64,000 nt of DNA from an uncultured Campylobacterales bacterium (GTDB taxonomy: Bacteria; Campylobacterota; Campylobacteria; Campylobacterales; Arcobacteraceae), in the NCBI GenBank assembly GCA_947494995.1, contig CANLWY010000002.1:124001-188000 (forward strand), in the 5' to 3' direction. The notes below the pieces were generated by a model. The model was given only the letters and a program-made list of their open reading frames with translations. It was not told the origin of the DNA and did not search any database. Below are positions 1-9,920 of the stretch, piece after piece. The translations under genes and the position numbers were made by a program. The number at the start of each line of letters is the position of its first letter. Within the stretch, counting starts at the first letter, position 1.

Positions 1-23
1 TAAATAAAATAGAGGGAGATAAA

Positions 24-812
24 ATGAGAAATAGACTGTTACTTTTTAGTGCTTCACTTTTTTTAGCATTAAATCTGGAAGCGAAAAAAATAGATGAAAG
101 CACATGTTCTTCAATGGGAGAAGGATTTATATTTGCAGGTGGTGAGTGTATAGAAACAAGAGCTTTTGAAGGAGATGATAATAATCATATATTGATATTA
201 GTTCACGGTGTTTGGGATGAAGGTTCAAATACACTTGGAAGATATGGCCCTTTTGCAGAGTCAATGAATATGAATACTGATTTAACAACTATTGCAATTG
301 CATTGCCAGGTTATGCAAAATCTTCAACAAACAATCTTTTATCACTTGCAAGTAAGGAAAAGAAAAATCAAGCTGCAACAAAAGAGTATGTTCTATTTCT
401 AGGGGAAGTGGTAAAAGCTTTAAAGAAAAAGTATGAAGCTAAAATAGTAACTTATGTAGGGCATAGTGCAGGAGCAAGAATGGGAGCAACACTGACTGCA
501 CTTGAACCAGAACTTATTCAGAATATTGCACTAGTAGGTGGAAGATATGAAGTAAGAAAAGAAAATAAAGGCAAAGGTTTTATCTCTTTTGCTAATGTTA
601 TAGATAAAGCAAATAAAAATACTAATTATTTATTTGTATATGGAACAGAAGATAAAATTTCGAAGCCAGAAGTTACTACAAAATTTTTTAAGATAGCACA
701 AGAAAAAGGTTTAAAAGTAAAGTTAATAAAAGTAGAAGGTGCTGCGCATATTGATTTAGATATGACTGATGAATCTGTAGAGGCAATTTCTGCAATGATA
801 GAAGAAGAGTAA
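24..812 (+). CDS. Secreted alpha/beta hydrolase family protein
   Basis: ORF with N-terminal signal-like segment; GHSAGA nucleophile elbow and LVHGVWDEG oxyanion-type motif. Confidence 0.75.
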   Translation: MRNRLLLFSASLFLALNLEAKKIDESTCSSMGEGFIFAGGECIETRAFEGDDNNHILILVHGVWDEGSNTLGRYGPFAESMNMNTDLTTIAIALPGYAKSSTNNLLSLASKEKKNQAATKEYVLFLGEVVKALKKKYEAKIVTYVGHSAGARMGATLTALEPELIQNIALVGGRYEVRKENKGKGFISFANVIDKANKNTNYLFVYGTEDKISKPEVTTKFFKIAQEKGLKVKLIKVEGAAHIDLDMTDESVEAISAMIEEE

Positions 813-1147
813 TTTTTACTTTTCTTCTTAAATCAAGCAATTTTATGAAAAGATAAGAGAACAAATAACAAAATTAAGACTTATAGATAAGACTAAAGAT
901 GTTGCAGAAATCTCAAATGCACTATTCTTTTTTCCAATGGTGATACTTTCTAAAGTTTTCATACTAATCTCCTTTTTAAAGTTTAATTAAATAATGATAA
1001 CAAAAGAGTGTCTCTTGATTGTCTCATTTTATTATTTTTATAAAAAAATTTTGAAATTTATATGCCATTTTCTTGATAATTAAGTCAAGTTTATTGATAT
1101 TAATTAAAATAACTATATAATAAAATAATTACAAATTAGGATTTTTC

Positions 1148-2305
1148 ATGGATAAGAAAAAACAGATACAATTTAACTTAAATAATTTTTTATTATCAAT
1201 TTCTTTAGGGCTTGAGTTAGTAGAAAAAGATATTCATAAAACGACAAAAAATCACTCTAAAAGAGTGGCTTATATTAGTTTAAAGATAGCAGAAAAGTTT
1301 AAATTAACTCCACAAGAGATGGGTGATTTATGTGCTTATTGTTTAGTGCATAATATAGCATTGAGAAAAGAGAGTGAATATACAAAAGAGCATTTTGAAT
1401 TAGCTCAAACTTTAGTTGATAAACTACCGTTTTTATGTGGCTATAAGGATGTGATAAAATATCAAGGTGAATATTTTGATGGAAGTGGAGTTTTTGGTTT
1501 AAAAGATGATGATATTCCTTTTTTCTCTCAAATTATATCATTTTCTCATCTTTTAGATGAAAAGTTTGATTTATCAAGTGATGATATAGAGAGTAGAAAA
1601 GGTATTATAGAGTTTTTGGAACAGAGTGAAAATGTACTTTTCTCTGCTGATTTAATTGATAAGTTTTTAGATACTGCTTCTAGTATTGATTTTTGGTTAG
1701 ATATGCAGAGTGAAAATGATATTCTGTACTATATTTTTGGTTCTTTACATGATTTTACTATTACACCAACTTTTGAAGAGGTACTTGAGTATACATCAAT
1801 ATTTAGTAATTTAGATAATGAAAATGAAAACTTTTTAGAAAAGTGTTCAAAAATGGCAGACTTTTATGAGTTTGAACATAAAGACAAACAGACTTTTTTA
1901 ATAGCAGCATCTTTACATAATATTGGAAAACTAGCAATTCCAAAAAGAATTTTAGATAAACAGAGTGAACTAACAGCAGATGAATATGAAGTAATAAAGT
2001 CTTATCCTTACTATACAAAGAAAATTTTAAATAATCTTATGGGATTTAATGATATTACAAACTGGGCTTCAAGGGTTCAAGAAACAATTGATGGTAAAGG
2101 TTATCCTTATAAATTATCTGCAAAAGATTTAAGTCTAAAAGATAGATTAATGGCTATTTTAAATATATATCAATCTTTAACTACTAAAAAATCTTTTAGA
2201 GAAGCTTTTTCTCATAAAGAGGCAATAGAGATTATGAAAGAACTAGCTTCAAAAGAGAAGTTAGATAAAGCAATTGTAAAAGATATTGATTTACAGTTAG
2301 CGTAA
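1148..2305 (+). CDS. HD-GYP-type phosphohydrolase domain protein
   Basis: HNIGKLAIP...RVQETIDGKGYPYKLSAKDLSLKDRLMAI resembles the HD-GYP signature. Confidence 0.8.
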   Translation: MDKKKQIQFNLNNFLLSISLGLELVEKDIHKTTKNHSKRVAYISLKIAEKFKLTPQEMGDLCAYCLVHNIALRKESEYTKEHFELAQTLVDKLPFLCGYKDVIKYQGEYFDGSGVFGLKDDDIPFFSQIISFSHLLDEKFDLSSDDIESRKGIIEFLEQSENVLFSADLIDKFLDTASSIDFWLDMQSENDILYYIFGSLHDFTITPTFEEVLEYTSIFSNLDNENENFLEKCSKMADFYEFEHKDKQTFLIAASLHNIGKLAIPKRILDKQSELTADEYEVIKSYPYYTKKILNNLMGFNDITNWASRVQETIDGKGYPYKLSAKDLSLKDRLMAILNIYQSLTTKKSFREAFSHKEAIEIMKELASKEKLDKAIVKDIDLQLA

Positions 2306-2335
2306 ACTTTTGTCCTATATTAGGACAGAAGTTTA
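2303..2335. terminator. Bidirectional terminator-like hairpin between convergent genes
   Basis: TAAACTTttGTCCTA-TAT-TAGGACagAAGTTTA between convergent stops. Confidence 0.6.
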
Positions 2336-3019
2336 CTCAGAAACAGTAGTTAGGTTTAAAAGTTTCCAAGAGTACATTCCTCCTCTATACCAATTTAATT
2401 TTTCTTGAGGATAACCTATTTTTATTAAATTTTTAATTGCAAAGGTAGATTGTGGACACCAAGAGCCATTGCAAAAAAGTACTAATTCTTTTGCGTTAGA
2501 AAAGTCATATTTATCCTTAGAAATTTCTTTTACACCAATAGCCTCTAATACATCATAAAAGTCATCAGGGTATTTATTCTTATCAAAATGCATAAAAGGG
2601 ATATTCTCAGCACTAGGAATTGTCATTTGTAAAAACCAATCAGATGTTCTAGCATCAATTAGAAGTTTATTTTTATCTTCTTGTGCGTCTTCAATAAAGT
2701 TTATTACTTCTATCTCTCCTATTGTTTTTACTTTATCATTTATTTTCATAGGAGTAATTGCTCCAGGAGTTGTTAAAAATTTTTTAACACAAGCTTTAGG
2801 AAGACTTTCTTTTACATAATTCCCTGACCAAATATTTTCAGGATCAGCACCATTTATCATCTTACACTCATCATTAAAAACTCTTTTTATAACAATTTTC
2901 TTTTCATCAACTTCTATAGTAAGACCATCATTTTTTAAATCTAAATCATTTGAGTTAGAATAAACAAAACTTACTAAAATAGAGCCTAAAAATAGATGTT
3001 TTAAAGCTTTAGAAAACAT
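2333..3019 (-). CDS. Rhodanese-like domain protein, exported
   Basis: Signal-like N-terminus; LLIDARTSDWF and LVLFCNGSWCPQS rhodanese active-loop pattern. Confidence 0.75.
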   Translation of the reverse strand: MFSKALKHLFLGSILVSFVYSNSNDLDLKNDGLTIEVDEKKIVIKRVFNDECKMINGADPENIWSGNYVKESLPKACVKKFLTTPGAITPMKINDKVKTIGEIEVINFIEDAQEDKNKLLIDARTSDWFLQMTIPSAENIPFMHFDKNKYPDDFYDVLEAIGVKEISKDKYDFSNAKELVLFCNGSWCPQSTFAIKNLIKIGYPQEKLNWYRGGMYSWKLLNLTTVSE

Positions 3020-3165
3020 TTTTTCCTCCTTGAATATATAAGAAAATAGTATAATAATAAGATATAAAAAAGCTTAATTAAAAAAAATAATTTACCCTAA
3101 AAAGTATCAAATTCATACAAGATAAGATAAGTTTATGATAAAATTCCGTTTTTTAGGAGAATTTT

Positions 3166-4050
3166 GTGGTTAAGTCAGATACAAATGCATATAAGTATGC
3201 TTTAATATCAGTTTTTTTGTGGTCTACTGTAGCCACAGCTTTTAAATACTCTTTACAATACTTATCTCCTGAACAACTTGTATTATATGCTTCTTTAACG
3301 TCTTTACTTATTTTATTTATAATTTTAATAATTCAAAAGAAATTAGATCAAGTTTTATCTTATATAAGAAAGAACTCAATATTAATTTTAACTTTAGGTG
3401 CGATTAATCCATTTTTATACTATTTAGTTCTTTTTAAGGCCTATGATTTACTTCCAGCACAAGAAGCTCAGGCTATAAATTATACTTGGGCTTTGATGTT
3501 AGCTTATCTTTCAGTTCCTTTTTTAAAACAAAAGCTTAAATTTACTGATATTATTGCTGGAATTATTTGTTACTTTGGAGTTTTGATAATTTCTACAAAG
3601 GGAGAGCCTTTTTCTTTAAACTTTTCAAATCTTGATGGAGTTTTACTTGGTCTATTAAGTACAGTACTATGGGCTTTATATTGGATTTTTAATACAAAAT
3701 CTAAAGCTGATCCTGTAGTAAGTCTTTTTTGTAACTTTTTATTTGCAACTCCTTTAATTATAGTTTATTATTTAGTTACTCAACCAATAGTAATCCCTAA
3801 TATAACTGGAGTTTTAGGAGCAATTTATGTAGGACTATTTGAAATGGGAATTACATTTCTTTTTTGGTTAAAAGCAATGCAAAATGCAACAAATACTTCT
3901 AAAATTGCAAACCTTATTTTTATATCACCTTTTATCTCATTAATTTTTATCTATTTTATCTTAAATGAGAAGATTTATATATCAACTTTGTTTGGTTTAT
4001 CTTTTATCATTTTAGGTTTAATTATACAAACCTCTAAAAAATTCAAATAA
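3166..4050 (+). CDS. EamA/DMT family transporter (GTG start)
   Basis: About 10 hydrophobic helices with EamA-like repeats. Confidence 0.8.
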   Translation: MVKSDTNAYKYALISVFLWSTVATAFKYSLQYLSPEQLVLYASLTSLLILFIILIIQKKLDQVLSYIRKNSILILTLGAINPFLYYLVLFKAYDLLPAQEAQAINYTWALMLAYLSVPFLKQKLKFTDIIAGIICYFGVLIISTKGEPFSLNFSNLDGVLLGLLSTVLWALYWIFNTKSKADPVVSLFCNFLFATPLIIVYYLVTQPIVIPNITGVLGAIYVGLFEMGITFLFWLKAMQNATNTSKIANLIFISPFISLIFIYFILNEKIYISTLFGLSFIILGLIIQTSKKFK

Positions 4051-4217
4051 AATATCAAGAAGCTTTCTATAGATTTAAATTTTTATGAATAGTCATTCAA
4101 AATAGCATTAACGTAGCATTTAGCTAAATTATTCTAAAATTGTATATATTATGTATAAAAATCACTCTAAAATTAAGTTCCATTTAATTTTCCCTGTGAA
4201 ATAATTGTTAATGTTAA

Positions 4218-4241
4218 TTTAGTACTACTTTTAGTACTACT
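4218..4241. repeat. Perfect tandem direct repeat 2 x TTTAGTACTACT (candidate operator)
   Basis: TTTAGTACTACT at 4218-4229 and again at 4230-4241, ~20 bp upstream of the small RHH-like gene. Confidence 0.75.
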
Positions 4242-4259
4242 AAAAAAGTATTAGGGAAA

Positions 4260-4493
4260 ATGTTAATGGCAAAGCAAAGAAATTCAAGAACAGTTATTAA
4301 AAGTGTTATTACAAAACACACTAAAAAAGAGAAAAAAGAGATTTCTCAATTAACTATTAAAATTGATAAAAAATTAGATAATGCTTTAGTTATACTTTCC
4401 AATCAATTAAATATTTCAAAAAATAGACTTATAGAAGATATATTACACGAAAGTGGTATACTAGAAGAAGTTGATGAAAACTATATAGGGTAA
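4260..4493 (+). CDS. Small ribbon-helix-helix (CopG/Arc-like) DNA-binding protein
   Basis: SQLTIKIDKKLDNALVILSNQLNISKNRLIEDILHES fits an RHH pattern; start could be 4260 or 4266. Confidence 0.6.
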   Translation: MLMAKQRNSRTVIKSVITKHTKKEKKEISQLTIKIDKKLDNALVILSNQLNISKNRLIEDILHESGILEEVDENYIG

Positions 4494-4496
4494 ATA

Positions 4497-5162
4497 ATGA
4501 ATAGGTTTCCAAGTAAAGAAGAAGTTATCAATGCAACAATAAAAGGAATTAGATCTGCAAAGGCTAATTATTCTCATTGGACAGCTGATGAACTTTACTT
4601 ATCTTATGCTCCTCCTAAGTTTTTAACGATACATGTTTCTCAAGAGATAGCAAAACTTGAAAACTCACCAGAAATTTTTATTGATGCAACAATTGCAGAT
4701 ATTTTGAGATGTTCTCTACCTGACAGAAGTGCATTTAGAGATTTTATGAAAGAGAAATATTTAACTCAAGAAGTTATGTGTTTAACTCTTGATGAAAGGT
4801 TTGAACATAAAACTGATAATGATTCTATTTCAAGGGTTGTAATGAGTATTAAAAACGGTGTACGTAATGTTCAAGAAGAGTATAAACATGAAGTTGAAAA
4901 GATGTGTAAAATGTTGGATAGAGAGAATCTATCTGATTCAACTTTAGATTATGGAGTATTTGCTTTTTACCTTGATATTTCAAATAGTGCTAGAAAGAAA
5001 AGTCAAAAAAGACTTGATGAAATAATCGAATCATTTGATAATATCGTATCAAAATTTGATAATCTAAAATCTAATTTTGAAGGTGGGGAAATAAATTTAA
5101 TTGATAATATTGGTGAATGGTGTGTTGGTTGTTATATAATAGAGCCTGATTTAAATAAATAG
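4497..5162 (+). CDS. Uncharacterised 221-aa protein, translationally coupled to the RHH gene
   Basis: ORF starts 4 bp after the preceding ORF; no family recognised. Confidence 0.6.
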   Translation: MNRFPSKEEVINATIKGIRSAKANYSHWTADELYLSYAPPKFLTIHVSQEIAKLENSPEIFIDATIADILRCSLPDRSAFRDFMKEKYLTQEVMCLTLDERFEHKTDNDSISRVVMSIKNGVRNVQEEYKHEVEKMCKMLDRENLSDSTLDYGVFAFYLDISNSARKKSQKRLDEIIESFDNIVSKFDNLKSNFEGGEINLIDNIGEWCVGCYIIEPDLNK

Positions 5163-5275
5163 CTTTATTTTAAGCACTATCTTTAGGATATTGTTTAAAA
5201 GAGAGTTATTCTAAAAAAATAGCTTGATTTGTTTACTAATTGATTGGTAAATTATAACTTTAAAAAGGAGTATAT

Positions 5276-6403
5276 ATGAAGTTAACAAAATTAGCTGGTG
5301 CTTTAGCACTTAGTGCAGTTGTTGCATCTTCGATGATTGCAGCTGATACAGTAAAAATTGGTGTACAAGCGCCTATTACAGGTAAGTATGCAAATGAGGG
5401 ACAAGGGATTGATAACTTTGTTAGACTTATTGTAGATGAGAAAAACAAAGAGGGTGGTCTTTTAGGTAAAAAGATCGAAGTTGTTACTTGCGATGATGAA
5501 GCAAAAGCTCAAAAAGCAGCTGTTTGTGCTAAAAAACTTGTAAATGAAGGTGTATTTGCTGTAATTGGTTCATATACATCAGGAGCTACAGAAGCTGCTC
5601 AAACTACATATTACAGAAATAAAGTATTACAAACTTCTGATGGTACATCTGATTCTTTAATTAAAAGAAAATATTGGACTTTCTTTAGAAATTCATTTCC
5701 AAATTCAGCTCAAGGTGAGTTTACAGCAGATTACTTTGTAAATGTTAAAAAATATAAAAACATTGTTGTTTTATCTGATTACTCTTCATATTCTAATGGA
5801 TTAGCTAATTCTGTTGTTGATTCAATTGAAAAAGTTGGTGGAAAAGTTACATTTAGAGGAAAAGTTAAATCAGGAACTCAAAACTTTACTGCAATTTTAA
5901 CAAAAATTAAAGCAATGAATCCTGATGTAATTTACTTCTCAGGATACTATACAGATGGTGGATTAATTAGAGTTCAACAACAACAATTAGGAATCAATGC
6001 AGATTTCGTTGGTGGTGATTCAAATGATAACCCAGACTTCCTAAAACTTGCTGGAAAATCTGCTGAAGGTGTTTATTTAGTAAATGTGCCTACTCCAGAT
6101 ATCTTACCATATGAAAATGCTAAAAAATATTTAAAAGCATATGAAAATAGATTTAACATGAAGCCTCCTTCAATTTGGGCAGTTGTTAATGCTGATGGTT
6201 TAAGAGCAGTAATGGAAGGTGTTGAAAAAACTAAATCATTTGATACTAAGAAGATTTCTGATTATATTAGAAATGATATGAAAGATTTCCCTGGTATTAC
6301 TGGACCATTTAATATTAGAGAAGATGGTGAAAGAGTTGGTGCTTCATTAATGGTTTACCAAATTCAAAATGACGGAAGTTATAAAGTTTCTTATAACAAA
6401 TAA
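5276..6403 (+). CDS. livJ: Branched-chain amino-acid ABC transporter, periplasmic binding protein
   Basis: Signal peptide; VKIGVQAPITGKYANEGQGI...VIGSYTSGATEAAQ typical of LivJ/K. Confidence 0.9.
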   Translation: MKLTKLAGALALSAVVASSMIAADTVKIGVQAPITGKYANEGQGIDNFVRLIVDEKNKEGGLLGKKIEVVTCDDEAKAQKAAVCAKKLVNEGVFAVIGSYTSGATEAAQTTYYRNKVLQTSDGTSDSLIKRKYWTFFRNSFPNSAQGEFTADYFVNVKKYKNIVVLSDYSSYSNGLANSVVDSIEKVGGKVTFRGKVKSGTQNFTAILTKIKAMNPDVIYFSGYYTDGGLIRVQQQQLGINADFVGGDSNDNPDFLKLAGKSAEGVYLVNVPTPDILPYENAKKYLKAYENRFNMKPPSIWAVVNADGLRAVMEGVEKTKSFDTKKISDYIRNDMKDFPGITGPFNIREDGERVGASLMVYQIQNDGSYKVSYNK

Positions 6404-6420
6404 TTAAAAAGTAGGGCGTA

Positions 6421-7323
6421 ATGGATATTTTTCTTCAACAGTTAATTAACGGCTTAACTATAGGAAGTTTATATGCATTAGTAGCTTTAGGTTATACAAT
6501 GGTTTACGGTGTGATGAAGTTAATCAACTTCGCACACGGTGACCTAGTTGCCTTTTCTGCTTATGTAGGGCTTACTATTTTTTCACAACTATTTGGAGCT
6601 AGTGCAGCTTCATTTATTAATGTTATTATTATCTTTTTGTTAACAGCAATTATTGTGGCTTTTGTGGGTGTTCTTCTTGAGCGTCTAGCTTACAGGCCTT
6701 TAAGAACGGCACCAAGACTTAGTGCTGTGGTTTCTGCACTTGGTGCAGCTTTAGTTATTCAAAATGGAATAATGCTTATTTGGGGACCAAATATGCAGAT
6801 CTTCCCTGCTGATTTACTTCCAAGCACAACTTGGAATTTTGGTGGTGTAATTATTACATTTACACAAGTTTGTATTTTAGTTTTATCTGCTGTTTTAATG
6901 GCAGCACTTTTTATATTTATTAATAAAACAAAAATGGGTACAGCAATTAGAGCAACTGCAATTGATCAAGATGCAGCAAAGCTTATGGGTATCAATGTAA
7001 ACAGAGTTATTATGATAATTTTTGTTATTGGTTCAATGCTTGGTGCAATAGGTGGACTATTTATTGGTTTATACTATAGAGCTTTAACATTTGATATGGG
7101 ATGGCTATATGGTTTAAATGCCTTTATTGCAGCTATTATTGGTGGTATTGGTAATATTCCTGGAGCAATGATTGGTGGTCTTTTATTAGGACTATTTAAT
7201 GCACTTATTGCAGGATATATTTCAACAGAATGGGCTGAGACATTTACTTTTGTTTTACTAATTATAATTTTAATTGTAAGACCTACTGGTATTCTTGGTG
7301 AAAAAACAGCGGAGAAGGTATAA
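6421..7323 (+). CDS. livH: Branched-chain amino-acid ABC transporter permease LivH
   Basis: LINGLTIGSLYALVALGYTMVYGVMKLINFAHGD; operon position. Confidence 0.93.
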   Translation: MDIFLQQLINGLTIGSLYALVALGYTMVYGVMKLINFAHGDLVAFSAYVGLTIFSQLFGASAASFINVIIIFLLTAIIVAFVGVLLERLAYRPLRTAPRLSAVVSALGAALVIQNGIMLIWGPNMQIFPADLLPSTTWNFGGVIITFTQVCILVLSAVLMAALFIFINKTKMGTAIRATAIDQDAAKLMGINVNRVIMIIFVIGSMLGAIGGLFIGLYYRALTFDMGWLYGLNAFIAAIIGGIGNIPGAMIGGLLLGLFNALIAGYISTEWAETFTFVLLIIILIVRPTGILGEKTAEKV

Positions 7324-8282
7324 TGAATAAGACAACATTAATAGCTGGTTTATTTATTGCTGTAATGGCAGTTTTTCCGTTTTTAGTTGATTCTGCTTGG
7401 CTATCAATTGGTATTACATTTTTAGTATTTGCAATTGTTGCATTTTCTCAAGATATTATTTTAGGACGTGCTGGTGTATTTAATATGGGACATGCCATTT
7501 TCTTTGGTATTGGAGCATATACAACAGCAATTTTAAATGTACATTTTGGATTTGAGATTATTGCTACTATTCCTTTTGCAATTATAGTTCCTGCAATCAT
7601 TGCAATTGTTTTAGCTGGGCCAATTATTCATTTAAGAGGTGATTATTTATTAGTTGCAACAATTGGATTTAATATTATTTTTGAACAAGTATTATCAAAT
7701 GACCCAGGTGGGTTAACTGGTGGTCCAAATGGTATTTTTGGTATTGATGTAGTTAGAATCTTTGGATATGAATTATTCTCTGATAAAGCAATTTATTATA
7801 TGGCATTTGGTTTACTGATTATAACTTTATTAATCATTAGAAATCTTGATAACTCAAGATATGGTAGAGCTTTATATTACATCAACAAAGATGAAATTGC
7901 AGCAAAATCTATGGGAATCAATGTTCCATATTATAAACTTTTTGCCTTTGCATTAGGTGCAGCTATTGCTGGTGTTGCAGGTTCTGTATTTGCAATTCAG
8001 TATTCAGCAGTATCTCCTGAGTCATTCTCTTTTATGCAATCAGTTATGTTCTTTGCTATTGTACTTGTTGGTGGTTCAGCATCACTTCCAGGTGTATTAA
8101 TAGGAACATTTGTAATGTTTGTATTACCAGAACTGTTTACAGAATTTAAAGAATCAAGATATTTAATCTTTGGTGCTGCAATGGTATTAGTTATGGTTTT
8201 AAGACCAAATGGTGTTTGGCCTGCAAGTTTTGGAAATATTCCAAAATTTTTGAAGCCGAAAAAAGAAAAAGGAGCTAAATAA
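7323..8282 (+). CDS. livM: Branched-chain amino-acid ABC transporter permease LivM
   Basis: LGRAGVFNMGHAIFFGIGAYT; operon position. Confidence 0.93.
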   Translation: MNKTTLIAGLFIAVMAVFPFLVDSAWLSIGITFLVFAIVAFSQDIILGRAGVFNMGHAIFFGIGAYTTAILNVHFGFEIIATIPFAIIVPAIIAIVLAGPIIHLRGDYLLVATIGFNIIFEQVLSNDPGGLTGGPNGIFGIDVVRIFGYELFSDKAIYYMAFGLLIITLLIIRNLDNSRYGRALYYINKDEIAAKSMGINVPYYKLFAFALGAAIAGVAGSVFAIQYSAVSPESFSFMQSVMFFAIVLVGGSASLPGVLIGTFVMFVLPELFTEFKESRYLIFGAAMVLVMVLRPNGVWPASFGNIPKFLKPKKEKGAK

Positions 8283-9058
8283 TGGAATATGTATTAGAAA
8301 TAGATGGTGTATCTAAGTTCTTCCATGGTTTAGTTGCAATTGATGATTTAACAATCAAAGTTAAACCTGGTCAAATCTATGGAATCATAGGTCCAAATGG
8401 AGCTGGTAAAACTACTTTATTTAACTGTGTAACTGGTATTTATACTCCTGAAGAAGGAACTATAAAATACAAAGGTGAAAATATTACAGGAATGCAACCT
8501 CACAAAATTGCAGGACGTGGAATATTAAGAACTTTCCAAAATATTAGACTTTTTAAAGAGATGAGTGTTGCAGAGAATATCATGGCTGGATATCACACTA
8601 AATCAAAGCAAAAATGGTATCACTCAATTGTTCATACTCCGTTTTATAAAAAAGATGAAAGAGCTGCTTGGGAAAAAGTTGGTGAACTTATGGAATTTTT
8701 TAATCTTTCAAAGTTTGCAACAACTCCAACAGGTGATTTATCATATGGTAATCAAAGAAAAGTAGAAATGGCAAGAGCATTAGCTGCAAACCCTGAACTA
8801 TTAATTTTAGATGAACCAGCAGCAGGACTTAATGAAAATGAAACTAAAGAGTTAACTGAAATCATAAGATCTATCTCAAAAATGGATATTGGTATTATGA
8901 TGATTGAACATGATATGGAAATGGTAATGAATCTTACTGATTATATCACTGTTATTAACTTTGGTAAAGAGATTTCTCAAGGGGTTCCATCATTTGTACA
9001 AGATGACCCACGAGTTGTTGAAGCTTATATTGGTTCAGATGATGAAGACGAGGAGTAA
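8282..9058 (+). CDS. livG: Branched-chain amino-acid ABC transporter ATPase LivG
   Basis: Walker A GPNGAGKTT, LSYGNQRKVEMARAL, Walker B LLILDEPAAGL. Confidence 0.93.
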   Translation: MEYVLEIDGVSKFFHGLVAIDDLTIKVKPGQIYGIIGPNGAGKTTLFNCVTGIYTPEEGTIKYKGENITGMQPHKIAGRGILRTFQNIRLFKEMSVAENIMAGYHTKSKQKWYHSIVHTPFYKKDERAAWEKVGELMEFFNLSKFATTPTGDLSYGNQRKVEMARALAANPELLILDEPAAGLNENETKELTEIIRSISKMDIGIMMIEHDMEMVMNLTDYITVINFGKEISQGVPSFVQDDPRVVEAYIGSDDEDEE

Positions 9059-9061
9059 GCA

Positions 9062-9784
9062 ATGGTAAATCACGAAATATTATTAGATATTAGAGACTTA
9101 GAAGTAAGTTATGGTGCTATTGCTGCTATTAAAGGTATTTCTTTAACAGTAAGACGTGGAGAAGTTGTTACGATTTTAGGTGCAAATGGTGCAGGTAAAA
9201 CAACAACTTTACAAACAATCTCTGGACTTTTAAAAGCAAAATCTGGAAATATCATTTTTGATAAGAATGATATTACAAAAACAGAAGCACATGATATTGT
9301 AAGTTTAGGAATGTCTCATTCTCCTGAAGGAAGAAGAGTATTTGGTACCCTTACTGTTGAAGAAAATTTAATGATGGGTGCTTATACACTTAAAGATCAC
9401 GATAAAGAGACTTTAGAGTGGATTTATGACATTTTACCAAGATTAAAAGAGAGAAGAAAACAACTTGCTGGAACACTATCAGGTGGTGAGCAACAAATGT
9501 TAGCAATTGGTAGGGCAATTATGTCTAAACCAAAACTTTTAATTTTGGATGAACCATCATTGGGACTTGCACCAATTTTAATTAAAGCGATTTTTAAAGC
9601 AGTTAAAGAGATTGCTCAAAGTGGAGTTACAGTTTTACTTGTTGAGCAAAATGCAAAAGCAGCATTAAAGCTTGCTGATAGAGCATATGTACTTGAAGTT
9701 GGAAAGATTACGCATGAAGGAACAGCTGAAGAACTGTTAAATTCAAAAACAATTCAAGAAGCATATTTAGGAAAAAAACATTAG
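9062..9784 (+). CDS. livF: Branched-chain amino-acid ABC transporter ATPase LivF
   Basis: GANGAGKTT, LSGGEQQMLAIGRA, LLILDEPSLGLAP. Confidence 0.93.
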   Translation: MVNHEILLDIRDLEVSYGAIAAIKGISLTVRRGEVVTILGANGAGKTTTLQTISGLLKAKSGNIIFDKNDITKTEAHDIVSLGMSHSPEGRRVFGTLTVEENLMMGAYTLKDHDKETLEWIYDILPRLKERRKQLAGTLSGGEQQMLAIGRAIMSKPKLLILDEPSLGLAPILIKAIFKAVKEIAQSGVTVLLVEQNAKAALKLADRAYVLEVGKITHEGTAEELLNSKTIQEAYLGKKH

Positions 9785-9805
9785 ATAATAAAATAGATTG
9801 AAGAA

Positions 9806-9881
9806 AAGTAGCATGAGGGGCATACTTGGCGGTTGCTCCCCTCAATACAGACATATAAGAAGCCTGTTTGTTAAGCTACTT
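9806..9881 (+). ncRNA. Structured 5' leader of putA: candidate three-way-junction cis-regulatory RNA
   Basis: P1 AAGTAGC(9806-9812)/GCTACTT(9875-9881); P2 GAGGGGCA(9815-9822)/TGctCCCCTC(9834-9843); P3 ACAGACA(9847-9853)/TGTTTGT(9865-9871, one G-U); P2 and P3 both have 11-nt loops. Confidence 0.6.
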
Positions 9882-9920
9882 AAAAATTAGTTAAAAACCT
9901 ATTAATTTTAAGGACGACAG

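Noticed and set aside
5260-5448. 62-aa minus-strand ORF at the start of livJ
   Set aside because: Overlaps the livJ signal-peptide coding region; no supporting features
9784-9920. Assigning the putA leader to a known riboswitch class
   Set aside because: Core sequences did not match the classes I could recall (glycine, TPP, FMN, SAM, ykkC, ZTP, c-di-GMP, fluoride), so it was left unassigned
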